NCBI RefSeq assembly: GCF_001679325.1
Contig: NZ_LZMX01000002.1
From: Haemophilus_D parainfluenzae_AD
GTDB taxonomy: Bacteria > Pseudomonadota > Gammaproteobacteria > Enterobacterales > Pasteurellaceae
Length of the DNA stretch: 64,000 nt
Direction: 5' to 3' (one strand)
Shown in pieces: positions 8,721-17,032 of the stretch. The notes beneath the pieces are model-generated. The model made no database searches and was not told the origin of the DNA. It saw nothing but the letters and a program-made list of their open reading frames with translations. Positions within the stretch are counted from its first letter, which is position 1; each line of letters starts with the position of its first letter. The position numbers and the translations under genes were made by a program.

Positions 8721-10976
8721 TTATGAGTTGTGTTCAGGTTCAACCACCACAATGTCAACATTGCTATGTAATCCACGTGGTAATTGGGAGCCTTTTCTGC
8801 CGCGTTCCGCTCGGAATTTTTGCAGATCTTCCGGTTTTAATGTGATTTTTCGTTTACCGGAATGGAACTCAAGGCTGGCTTGCTCTGAAATTAAGAACAA
8901 TTTCACCAATAATTCTGACCGCGCTTTTGCATTCGCTGCTGGAATACTGATGATTTTGTTGCCTTTCCCTTTTGATAATGCCGGTAAATCCCGTACCGGA
9001 AAAATCAGCATTCGACCCGCTGAAGTGAGGGACACAAGAAGTGAGGTCGACTCGGAAAGTGTCTCAGGTTTCAAGACTTTCGCATTTTCTGGCAAAGAAA
9101 TCAAGGCTTTTCCTGCTTTATTACGTGCAATTAAATCTTCAAATTTGCAAATAAAACCGTATCCCGCATCTGATGCCATCAATAATTCTTGTTTTTCAGG
9201 CTCCATAATAACTTGTTCAATGGTCGCACCTGCCGGTAATGTAAGTTTACCGGTGAGCGGTTCACCTTGTGAACGCGCAGAAGGTAAACTTAATGGATCT
9301 AAAGCATAACTACGACCAGTACTATCAATAAAGATTACTGGCTGATTACTTTTACCACAAGCGTGCGCGAGATATTTATCGCCAGCTTTGTAGCTTAATC
9401 CTGCCGGATCAATGTCATGACCTTTTGCACAGCGAACCCAGCCCATTTCAGATAAGATGACAGTAACAGGTTCAGCTGGCGTCATTTCACTTTCAGAAAT
9501 CGCTTTCGCTTCTTCACGTTCAACTAATTGAGACATTCTAGGGCTGGCGTATTTTTTCGCATCTTCTTGAATTTCTTTTTTGATCAAAGTATTTAGGCGA
9601 CGCTCAGATCCTAAAATTAACTCTAAATTTGACCGCTCTTCTTCGAGTTTATCTTTTTCAGCTTGTAATTGATGTTCTTCTAATTTGGCTAAATGGCGTA
9701 AACGTAAGTTTAAAATGGCTTCAGCCTGTTCATCACTTAAGTTAAAGCGAGCCATTAAAACTTGTTTAGGTTCGTCTTCAGTACGAATAATCTCAATCAC
9801 TTCGTCAATATTGAGGAAGGCGATCATCAAACCATCTAAGATATGCAAACGAGCGAGTACTTTATCTAAACGATGTTGTAAACGACGCGTTACTGTTGTG
9901 CGACGGAATGTCAGCCATTCAGTGAGGACTTGAAGTAAGCCTTTCACGGCCGGTTTATGATCAAGCCCGATCATATTCATATTCACACGATAGCTTTTTT
10001 CAAGATCCGTCGTCGCAAATAAATGCGCCATCAAGGCATCAGTATCAACACGATTTGAACGTGGCACAAGCACGATACGCACAGGATTTTCGTAATCTGC
10101 TTCATCACGAATATCTTCCACCATTGGCAATTTTTTCGCCGTCATTTGCTCAGCAATTTGTGCAATGATCTTTGATGGTGAAGATTGATGAGGAAGTGCG
10201 CTAATGATGATTTCACCATCTTCTTTATGCCATGTCGCACGCATTTTGATGGAACCACGACCGGTTTCGTACATTTTTCGAATATCATCTTTAGGCGAAA
10301 TAATTTCCGCTTCAGTTGGGAAATCAGGGCCTTGAATGATATTGAGTACATCATCTAATCCTGCTTTTGGATTATCTAATAGCAGGACAGCAGCATCCGC
10401 CACTTCATTAATATTGTGTGGTGGAATATCGGTTGCCATCCCGACAGCAATCCCCGTGGTACCATTTAACAGAATATGAGGCAAACGTGCAGGCAAATAT
10501 TGTGGTTCTTCTAAGGTGCCATCAAAGTTTGGTTGGAAATCAACAGTGCCTTGACCCAATTCAGTTAATAGAATTTCAGAAATTTTGGACAAGCGAGATT
10601 CTGTATAACGCATCGCCGCGAATGATTTAGGATCATCTGGCGCCCCCCAGTTTCCTTGGCCATCCACCAAAGGATAGCGGTAAGAAAAGGGCTGAGCCAT
10701 TAATACCATGGCTTCATAACAAGCGGAGTCACCGTGTGGATGGAATTTACCCAACACATCACCGACGGTACGCGCTGATTTTTTAAATTTCGCAGCAGCA
10801 TTTAAACCCAGTTCAGACATTGCATAGACAATACGACGTTGAACAGGCTTTAATCCATCGCCAATAAAAGGCAAAGCACGATCCATGATGACGTACATTG
10901 AATAGTTAAGATAAGCCTTTTCTGTAAAGGTGCGAAGTGGCATCTGCTCGATGCCTTCGTAATTAATATTGCTCAT
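8721..10976 (-). CDS. parC: DNA topoisomerase IV subunit A ParC
   Basis: The DNA-cleaving subunit of topoisomerase IV, which decatenates daughter chromosomes together with ParE. Length (751 residues) is normal. The catalytic tyrosine is Tyr124 in AAMRYTESR. In the quinolone-resistance region (HPHGDSACYEAM) the residues are Asp83, Ser84 and Glu88, the wild-type state, so ParC shows no classical fluoroquinolone-resistance change. The C-terminal beta-pinwheel region is present. It is unusual in following a nitrite reductase gene by 11 bases rather than following parE directly. Confidence 0.96.
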   Translation of the reverse strand: MSNINYEGIEQMPLRTFTEKAYLNYSMYVIMDRALPFIGDGLKPVQRRIVYAMSELGLNAAAKFKKSARTVGDVLGKFHPHGDSACYEAMVLMAQPFSYRYPLVDGQGNWGAPDDPKSFAAMRYTESRLSKISEILLTELGQGTVDFQPNFDGTLEEPQYLPARLPHILLNGTTGIAVGMATDIPPHNINEVADAAVLLLDNPKAGLDDVLNIIQGPDFPTEAEIISPKDDIRKMYETGRGSIKMRATWHKEDGEIIISALPHQSSPSKIIAQIAEQMTAKKLPMVEDIRDEADYENPVRIVLVPRSNRVDTDALMAHLFATTDLEKSYRVNMNMIGLDHKPAVKGLLQVLTEWLTFRRTTVTRRLQHRLDKVLARLHILDGLMIAFLNIDEVIEIIRTEDEPKQVLMARFNLSDEQAEAILNLRLRHLAKLEEHQLQAEKDKLEEERSNLELILGSERRLNTLIKKEIQEDAKKYASPRMSQLVEREEAKAISESEMTPAEPVTVILSEMGWVRCAKGHDIDPAGLSYKAGDKYLAHACGKSNQPVIFIDSTGRSYALDPLSLPSARSQGEPLTGKLTLPAGATIEQVIMEPEKQELLMASDAGYGFICKFEDLIARNKAGKALISLPENAKVLKPETLSESTSLLVSLTSAGRMLIFPVRDLPALSKGKGNKIISIPAANAKARSELLVKLFLISEQASLEFHSGKRKITLKPEDLQKFRAERGRKGSQLPRGLHSNVDIVVVEPEHNS

Positions 10977-10987
10977 ATTCTTCTAAT

Positions 10988-12181
10988 TTATTTTCTTGTT
11001 GCACCGGAATTCCCATCAGAATGTTCGTGATGAGAATGTCCCATATCCATTCCTTTGTGACTGTCAATTTCGTAAGGAACGGGTTGTGGTTTTTGTGGGT
11101 TAGCTTCTTTAAAGGCTTCGTCTTTTAGTTTTCCAGAATAAATATTCGGATTTTTTTCACCTTCAACCACAATATGTCCCATTGTGCCTTTATTTACTGC
11201 GCGGAAAATGGAGTGATCCATAAAGACATAAGTGCCAGGTACATCAATTCGAGTTTCCACCATGGTGGCGCTACCGGATGGAATCAATGTAGTTTGAACA
11301 TTGTGATTAACAAGCGTACCACCTTCCACATACACATTGTCAAATACTGCACCGATTAAGTGGAAAGAAGAGCATAAATTCGGCCCCGCATTTCCTACGA
11401 ATAGACGAATGGTTTCACCGGTTTTCGCTTTTAAGGCATTTTCATCCATGGTTGAACCAACTTTGCCGTTGAAGAGGACATATTCAGGGCGCTCATCAAT
11501 GGCTTTTTTCATACTGAACGGTTGCAAGCCAGGATCGCCAAATTCACCTTTGGTATAGAATTCACTTTGCATAATGTAAAACTCACGATCCACTTTTGGT
11601 AAGCCTTCTTTTGGCTCAACTAAAACTAAACCATACATTCCTTTAGCAAGGTGAATATCCACAGGCTGGCTACCGCAGTGGTATAAATAAATACCCGAAC
11701 GTAGTGCTCTAAATTGGAAGGTGGATGTCCGAGTTGGTGGGGTTTCACTTGCCATTGCCCCTCCCATTGGTACAGGTGCTGCATGGAAATCAAGACTATG
11801 TGGCATCATTGAACTTGCCGAGTTGGAAAGTTGCACTTCTACCATATCACCTTCGCGTACACGAATAAATGGTGCAGGCACGCTGCCGTTTAATGTCCAA
11901 AATTTAAATTGCACGCCATCCATTAAATCCATAATTTGTTCAAGTGCGGTTAGTTTCACCACGACTTTTGCAGGATAGTTACGTTCAATCGGTTTTGGCA
12001 CATTGGGCGCGAGCGTCAATTCTGCTTCAATCTCAGGTAAATCTTCAACTGCAGTAGCCGCCACATTTGAGGCTTTTTCTTCCGCTTGAGCAGAAGGAAT
12101 GAGACTAAAACCTGTACTTAATGTAATTGTTGCTAAGCCTAATGCGCTGTTTCTAAAAAAATCTCGACGTTGTTCATTCAT
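10988..12181 (-). CDS. Copper-containing nitrite reductase (AniA/NirK type)
   Basis: A periplasmic or envelope two-cupredoxin-domain enzyme reducing nitrite to nitric oxide. A Tat-type signal peptide is visible (RRDFFR followed by a hydrophobic stretch to AQA near residue 33). The copper ligands are all present: MPHSLDFH (type 1 His, catalytic Asp, type 2 His), YHC (type 2 His, type 1 Cys), DIHLAKGM (type 1 His and Met), SSFHLIG (catalytic His) and DHSIF (type 2 His). Blocks such as GMYGLVLVEPKEGLPKVD closely resemble neisserial AniA. The C-terminus carries a histidine- and methionine-rich tail (HKGMDMGHSHHEH) that may bind copper. It sits 16 bases after parE and 11 before parC, an unusual position. 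Confidence 0.9.
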   Translation of the reverse strand: MNEQRRDFFRNSALGLATITLSTGFSLIPSAQAEEKASNVAATAVEDLPEIEAELTLAPNVPKPIERNYPAKVVVKLTALEQIMDLMDGVQFKFWTLNGSVPAPFIRVREGDMVEVQLSNSASSMMPHSLDFHAAPVPMGGAMASETPPTRTSTFQFRALRSGIYLYHCGSQPVDIHLAKGMYGLVLVEPKEGLPKVDREFYIMQSEFYTKGEFGDPGLQPFSMKKAIDERPEYVLFNGKVGSTMDENALKAKTGETIRLFVGNAGPNLCSSFHLIGAVFDNVYVEGGTLVNHNVQTTLIPSGSATMVETRIDVPGTYVFMDHSIFRAVNKGTMGHIVVEGEKNPNIYSGKLKDEAFKEANPQKPQPVPYEIDSHKGMDMGHSHHEHSDGNSGATRK

Positions 12182-12197
12182 GATTGACCTCGAATAC

Positions 12198-14096
12198 TTA
12201 AACTGTTAAATCCACTTGATCGCCATTAGTTTGCAACCAATTTTTGCGATCTTCTGCCCGTTTTTTAGCGAGTAACATATCCATTAATTCTAATGTCGCT
12301 GCGCCTTGATCTTCCTCAAGATCGTAAGTTAATTGAACTAAGCGGCGAGTATTCGGATCCATGGTAGTTTCACGTAATTGTGATGGATCCATTTCACCCA
12401 AACCTTTGAATCGTTGTACGTTTAAAGTGCCTTTTTTACCTTTTAAACGTTCTAAAATGGCTTCTTTCTCATTTTCATCAAGGGCATAAAACACTTCTTT
12501 GCCTAAGTCGATACGATAGAGTGGTGGCATTGCCACATAGACATGCCCATCTTGCACTAATTTCGGAAAATGACGTAAAAAGAGGGCGCAGAGTAGGGTA
12601 GCAATATGTAAACCATCGGAGTCCGCATCGGCTAAAATACAGACTTTCCCGTAACGAAGTTGAGATAAGTCTTCATTATCAGGATCGATACCTAGTGCCA
12701 CAGCAATATCATGAATTTCCGTTGAGCCAAGTACTTGATCGCTAGCGACTTCCCAAGTGTTTAAGATTTTTCCGCGTAACGGCAGGATCGCTTGATATTC
12801 ACGGTCTCGAGCCTGTTTGGCTGAGCCGCCCGCAGAGTCACCTTCGACTAAGAATAATTCGGTTTTTTCTAAATTTTGTGATGCGCAATCTGCCAATTTA
12901 CCCGGTAGAGCAGGACCGCTGACTAATTTTTTACGGACGACTTTTTTCGCAGCATTTAAACGACGTTGTGCAGAACTGATCGCCATTTCAGCTAAGCGAT
13001 CCGCATCTTGTACGTTTTGGTTTAGCCATAAACTGAAGGCATCTTTTAAAACACCCGCAACAAAGACCGCACTTTGACGAGAAGATAAACGTTCTTTCGT
13101 TTGCCCTGCAAATTGGGCATCCTGCATTTTGAGCGAAAGAATGTAAGCACAGCGATCCCAAATGTCGTCTGCGGTTAATTTCACACCGCGTGGTAATTTA
13201 TTGCGGAATTCGCAATATTCAGTCATGGCATTGAGCAAACCTTGACGAAGACCATTTACGTGTGTTCCGCCTTGTACCGTTGGAATCAAGTTTACATAGC
13301 TTTCTGCAATCAGTTCACCACCTTCTGGTAACCATAATAATGCCCAGCTTACTGCTTCGGTGGAGCCTTTAAACTCGCCGACAAAAGGTTTTTCAGGTAA
13401 GGTTTCAAAACCATTCACCGCTTCGGTTAAGTAATCGGATAAACCATCTTGATAACACCACACATCTTCGGTGTTATTCACTTTATCAACAAATTTAATC
13501 TCTAAGCCTGAACAAAGCACCGCTTTCGCACGCAATAAGTGGCGTAAACGGCTGACAGAAAAATTCTTGCTATCAAAATATTTTAGATTCGGTTTGAAGT
13601 GAACGGTGGTGCCGGTTGTACGTCTTCCACAAGTCCCGATGACTTCTAATTCTTCTACTTTCACCCCATTTTCAAAGGCAATTTTATACACTTCGCCGTT
13701 ACGCTTAACTTGAATATCAACGCGTTCAGAAAGGGCATTCACGACAGATATCCCCACCCCGTGTAAACCACCAGCAAATTCATAGTTTTTATTCGAGAAC
13801 TTACCGCCAGCGTGAAGTTTAGTTAAGATCACTTCCACACCAGAAACGCCTTCCGTTGGATGAATGTCCACTGGCATCCCGCGTCCATTATCAATGACTT
13901 CAAGCGATTGATCAGCATGTAAAATTACTTCAACTTTGGTGGCAAAACCCGCAAGAGCTTCATCCACACTGTTATCAATAACTTCTTGAGCAAGGTGATT
14001 TGGACGGGTGGTGTCTGTGTACATACCGGGGCGAATTTGCACCGGTTCGAGATCTTTCAGGACCGTAATTTCTTGAGCAGAATAATTTGTAGTCAT
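12198..14096 (-). CDS. parE: DNA topoisomerase IV subunit B ParE
   Basis: The ATPase subunit of topoisomerase IV. The order is a GHKL ATP-binding domain (EVIDNGRGMPVD, GGLHGVGISVVNAL), the transducer, the TOPRIM domain (ELFLVEGDSAGGSAKQARD and ILADADSDGLHI) and the gyrase B C-terminal region ending GLGEMDPSQL. At 632 residues it matches the E. coli enzyme. It is the first gene of the minus-strand group parE-nirK-parC-gltS. About 100 bases of leader separate it from the uptake-sequence stem-loop downstream of queC. Confidence 0.96.
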   Translation of the reverse strand: MTTNYSAQEITVLKDLEPVQIRPGMYTDTTRPNHLAQEVIDNSVDEALAGFATKVEVILHADQSLEVIDNGRGMPVDIHPTEGVSGVEVILTKLHAGGKFSNKNYEFAGGLHGVGISVVNALSERVDIQVKRNGEVYKIAFENGVKVEELEVIGTCGRRTTGTTVHFKPNLKYFDSKNFSVSRLRHLLRAKAVLCSGLEIKFVDKVNNTEDVWCYQDGLSDYLTEAVNGFETLPEKPFVGEFKGSTEAVSWALLWLPEGGELIAESYVNLIPTVQGGTHVNGLRQGLLNAMTEYCEFRNKLPRGVKLTADDIWDRCAYILSLKMQDAQFAGQTKERLSSRQSAVFVAGVLKDAFSLWLNQNVQDADRLAEMAISSAQRRLNAAKKVVRKKLVSGPALPGKLADCASQNLEKTELFLVEGDSAGGSAKQARDREYQAILPLRGKILNTWEVASDQVLGSTEIHDIAVALGIDPDNEDLSQLRYGKVCILADADSDGLHIATLLCALFLRHFPKLVQDGHVYVAMPPLYRIDLGKEVFYALDENEKEAILERLKGKKGTLNVQRFKGLGEMDPSQLRETTMDPNTRRLVQLTYDLEEDQGAATLELMDMLLAKKRAEDRKNWLQTNGDQVDLTV

Positions 14097-14201
14097 TTTA
14101 AAATTAGTTACTTATTTATAAAAAAATTAGCGTGATTTTATCAAAAAATGACGCATTTATAAAATTAAAGATGAGAAAAGAGACGGATACTATATCAAGT
14201 A

Positions 14202-14242
14202 AAAGTGCGGTCAAAATTTGACGTGAATTTTGACCGCACTTT
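14202..14242. terminator. Head-to-head uptake-sequence stem-loop between parE and queC
   Basis: AAAGTGCGGTCAAAATT (14202-14218) pairs perfectly with its complement at 14226-14242 through a 7-base loop. Both arms contain the uptake core AAGTGCGGT. It lies just beyond the queC stop, so it probably ends queC transcription. Confidence 0.7.
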
Positions 14243-14291
14243 GGATTCATTTGAACCTATTAAATCTGTTATGGGTTAAATTATCTCGATA

Positions 14292-14969
14292 CTAAGCTTT
14301 TACTTTTGTGGCTAAATATTCCAGCAAGCCTTTATCTCTCAATTTGCAGCTTGGGCATTCCCCGCAGCCACCTTCAACACCTTCGTAACAAGTATGAGTG
14401 TGATGGCGAATATAATCTAACGCACCTAATTCATCAGCTAATGCCCAAGTTTGTGCTTTGGTAAGATACATTAACGGTGTTTTTAAATTGAACGGATAAT
14501 CCATGGCTAAATTGAGGGTGACATTCATGGATTTAACAAAAACATCACGACAATCCGGATAGCCACTGAAATCCGTTTCACATACACCAGTGATAATATC
14601 GTGGATTTCTTGTCCTTTTGCATAAATTGCCGCATATAATAAGAAGAGTGCATTTCGTCCATCCACAAAGGTATTAGGTAATTCACCGTCTTTTTGCTCG
14701 ATGTTTGTGTTTGCATCCATTAAAGCATTATGAGTGATAGATTTAATAACGGATGTATCAATCAACGTTTGTTTTACGCCGAGATCTTTCGCTATCCAAC
14801 GCGCTTTTTCTAATTCAATTGCGTGGCGCTGGCCGTATTGAAAGGTGACGGCTTCGACATTTTCTACGCCATATTCAGCAATAGCTTGAATTAAACAGGT
14901 TGTGGAGTCTTGTCCACCAGAGAAGATCACAAGGGCTTTACGATTGTGATTAGGATTTGAAATATTCAT
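14292..14969 (-). CDS. queC: 7-cyano-7-deazaguanine (preQ0) synthase QueC
   Basis: Converts 7-carboxy-7-deazaguanine to preQ0 in queuosine biosynthesis, using ATP and ammonia. The N-terminal PP-loop motif is VIFSGGQDSTTCLIQA (near residues 14-29). The four-cysteine zinc site is at the C-terminus (CYEGVEGGCGECPSC). Length (225 residues) is normal. The gene has a preQ1-I type riboswitch immediately upstream whose 3' end overlaps the ribosome binding region, so queuosine precursor should repress its translation. Confidence 0.95.
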   Translation of the reverse strand: MNISNPNHNRKALVIFSGGQDSTTCLIQAIAEYGVENVEAVTFQYGQRHAIELEKARWIAKDLGVKQTLIDTSVIKSITHNALMDANTNIEQKDGELPNTFVDGRNALFLLYAAIYAKGQEIHDIITGVCETDFSGYPDCRDVFVKSMNVTLNLAMDYPFNLKTPLMYLTKAQTWALADELGALDYIRHHTHTCYEGVEGGCGECPSCKLRDKGLLEYLATKVKA

Positions 14970-14975
14970 AGGGTA

Positions 14976-15010
14976 CCTAGTTTTTTTATGTAGGAGGTTT
15001 GCGAACTACA
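14976..15010 (-). promoter_or_regulatory. preQ1-I riboswitch in the queC leader
   Basis: On the minus strand the element reads TGTAG (15010-15006), a C-rich loop TTCGCAAACCTC, then CTACA (14993-14989) closing a 5-bp P1 stem. An A-rich tail TAAAAAAACTAGG runs to 14976. This is the compact H-type pseudoknot layout of class I preQ1 aptamers: stem, C-containing loop, A-tract and a tail that pairs back into the loop. The tail GG lies just ahead of the queC ATG, implying control of ribosome access. Confidence 0.85.
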
Positions 15011-15144
15011 AATTAAAAATGAGGTGCTATTGTAGAAGCTAGGCATGAATTTTGCAAGAAATCAGCTAATTTAAGCAGTAAGCAGGAAAAGTTAATAAAA
15101 GTTATGATACAATTTTGGCAAGTCAGTTTAAAAAGGTAAACATA

Positions 15145-15288
15145 ATGAAAAAATTACTTCTTATTTTTATTGGTGCATTAGTGATTTCAGCTTGTGCAAA
15201 TAAAGACGTTTATTTTAATGGTTCAGAAGGATCGCATTCAGGCATGAAATTTGATAAAGACACTCGTCATTGGGGCGTTAATCAATAA
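15145..15288 (+). CDS. Small predicted lipoprotein, 47 aa
   Basis: A 47-residue protein: a lysine start (MKKLLLIF), a hydrophobic stretch and a lipobox ISAC with the lipidated Cys17. About 30 mature residues follow, with a short SEGSHSGMKF stretch and a C-terminal RHWGVNQ. The mature lipoprotein would be a very small surface or periplasmic peptide. An AAGG-type ribosome binding site lies upstream (15131-15137) and an intrinsic terminator downstream, so it appears to be a single-gene unit. I do not recognise a function. Confidence 0.7.
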   Translation: MKKLLLIFIGALVISACANKDVYFNGSEGSHSGMKFDKDTRHWGVNQ

Positions 15289-15304
15289 TTGTTTTGATAA
15301 AAGA

Positions 15305-15332
15305 AAAGCCATACAGTTGTATGGCTTTTTTG
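15305..15332. terminator. Bidirectional terminator between the small lipoprotein and ribA
   Basis: Stem GCCATAC pairs with GTATGGC around loop AGTT, with an A-tract on the left and T6 on the right. It serves two convergent genes. Coordinates are accurate to about 2 bases. Confidence 0.8.
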
Positions 15333-15980
15333 TTAAATCACTTCTTCTTGGCAATGTGGGCAAGTCATTAAATGCTCTTCATTATTATGCACAATATAAT
15401 GGCCCATTTTTTTCGCTTTGGTATCAAGATATTTGGTGTTGTAACGATTTTCACCCACATTCAACGGTACACGTTCTACGATATTAATACCCGCTTTTTT
15501 CATGGTTTCTACTTTTTGTGGGTTGTTTGTCATCAAGCGAACTTGTTTAACACCTAATAATTCAAACATATCGGCACATACATTAAAGTTACGTTCATCA
15601 GCTTTAAAACCTAATGCAAGGTTGGCTTCAATTGTGTCCATTCCTTGATCTTGTAATGCATAAGCGCGAATTTTATTGATTAAACCAATGCCTCGGCCTT
15701 CTTCTCGGTGGTAAATCAATACGCCACGACCTTCTTCACTAATTTGACGCAATGCAGCAGCTAGTTGAAAACCGCAATCACATTTTAAACTATGTAATGC
15801 ATCGCCGGTTAAACATTCAGAATGAATACGGGCGAGTACAGGCTCATCTTGATTTGAAATATCGCCCATAACCAAGGCAACGTGTTCTTTTTTTGTATCA
15901 GGAAACTCAAATCCGACCATTTTGAAAATACCGTATTCAGTTGGTAAATTAGCTTGAGTAACCAGTTGGATTTTTGACAT
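15333..15980 (-). CDS. ribA: GTP cyclohydrolase II RibA
   Basis: First step of riboflavin synthesis: opens GTP to the diaminopyrimidine, releasing formate and pyrophosphate. The zinc cysteines are in ECLTGDALHSLKCDCGF, the active-site loop is YHREEGRGIGL, and the NNPQKVE motif is present. At 215 residues it is about 20 longer than E. coli RibA. The extra C-terminal part ends in TCPHCQEEVI, a second CxxC pair absent from the minimal enzyme. It is divergent from pgpB. Confidence 0.95.
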   Translation of the reverse strand: MSKIQLVTQANLPTEYGIFKMVGFEFPDTKKEHVALVMGDISNQDEPVLARIHSECLTGDALHSLKCDCGFQLAAALRQISEEGRGVLIYHREEGRGIGLINKIRAYALQDQGMDTIEANLALGFKADERNFNVCADMFELLGVKQVRLMTNNPQKVETMKKAGINIVERVPLNVGENRYNTKYLDTKAKKMGHYIVHNNEEHLMTCPHCQEEVI

Positions 15981-16044
15981 AACTTATCCTTTTTACGTAA
16001 TTCTGCTAAAATGCAAACCTTATTTTACTTGTCGAGGGGAAACA

Positions 16045-16785
16045 ATGTTTAAAAGGTTGTCATTATATACATTATTACTTTGTCTTGTACCATTTTTTGT
16101 TTGGGGTTTTACTTATCATTGGCATGGAAATAATCAATTAATGGAATGGGATTACTGGCTTTATCTTTTAACTGAAACAGGCAGTGTACCTTATGCTTTG
16201 ATCACTTGCGCTATATTTGCCTTGCTTTTCCGTTTTCTTTTTGAAAATCGTAAGCAGTGGATTATGGGCGTAATAGTAATGGGCTTATCAGTCTTATCCA
16301 CACAAGTGATTAAAACAGGGTTAAAAACGGTTTTTGCCGAGCCGCGTCCCTTCACTGTTTATTTAGCGGAAAAAACAAAAAGTACTACGGATGCCTTTTA
16401 TCATCAAGATCGCTCAGAACGTGCAAAATTAGTGGATAAATTCTATTCCACACAAGCCGATACACCTGCCTGGTTAAAAGCACATTATGAAGATGAAACG
16501 GGTTATTCTTTTCCATCAGGGCATTCTATTTTCGCAGCGACTTGGCTTATGTTAGCCGTAGGGTTTAGCCAATTATTGGGCAATCGTTCTTTTAAAGCGG
16601 AATTGCTTATTGGAGCGATGACAATTTGGGGCGTATTAATGTTGATTAGTCGAGTGCGTTTAGGTATGCATTACCCAATTGATCTATTGATTGCAATAAT
16701 TTCAGCATGGGCTGTACATATTATTATTTTCAGTTTTTTACAAAGGGAAAATATCTTTTCTACAAATAAAGAAGTAGATAATTAA
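16045..16785 (+). CDS. pgpB: Phosphatidylglycerophosphatase B (PAP2 family)
   Basis: A membrane lipid phosphatase acting on phosphatidylglycerol phosphate and probably undecaprenyl pyrophosphate. All three PAP2 signature motifs are visible: KTVFAEPRP, PSGHS and SRVRLGMHYPID, the last with the catalytic His and Asp. Several transmembrane segments flank them. At 246 residues it is close to E. coli PgpB (254). The ribosome binding site GAGGGG lies 5 bases before the ATG. Confidence 0.9.
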   Translation: MFKRLSLYTLLLCLVPFFVWGFTYHWHGNNQLMEWDYWLYLLTETGSVPYALITCAIFALLFRFLFENRKQWIMGVIVMGLSVLSTQVIKTGLKTVFAEPRPFTVYLAEKTKSTTDAFYHQDRSERAKLVDKFYSTQADTPAWLKAHYEDETGYSFPSGHSIFAATWLMLAVGFSQLLGNRSFKAELLIGAMTIWGVLMLISRVRLGMHYPIDLLIAIISAWAVHIIIFSFLQRENIFSTNKEVDN

Positions 16786-16940
16786 ATTAGCAAACGTTTT
16801 CCTTTTATTGTTTAACTGGTTGATAATGATTGCTAATTAAATATTTGGTCAGGAAATATATATTAAAAGTTTATTTTTGGAATGTAATGTCAAGAAATGT
16901 AAATGTTGGTAAATTAGATGTTATTGGTGGCTAATTGATC

Positions 16941-16946
16941 TATAAT
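16941..16946 (+). promoter_or_regulatory. Putative -10 element of the adhesin promoter
   Basis: TATAAT at 16941-16946, about 87 bases before the adhesin ATG; no convincing -35 box at 17-bp spacing. The remaining 16786-17032 sequence is AT-rich and contains no simple-sequence repeat tract of the kind that switches many Haemophilus adhesins. Confidence 0.4.
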
Positions 16947-17032
16947 ACCCCCCGCGAATAATGATGAGTTATTTGTAATTTAACAAATTTTAGCAATATT
17001 TTTATGATTTTAATTTTATGAGGATGAATTAA

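Noticed and set aside
8728..9309. A 193-codon plus-strand frame opposite parC
   Set aside because: It lies wholly inside the well-supported parC gene on the other strand and has no recognisable protein features.
16786..17032. Phase-variable simple-sequence repeat controlling the adhesin
   Set aside because: Only a run of six C was seen near 16947. No tetranucleotide or long homopolymer tract is present.
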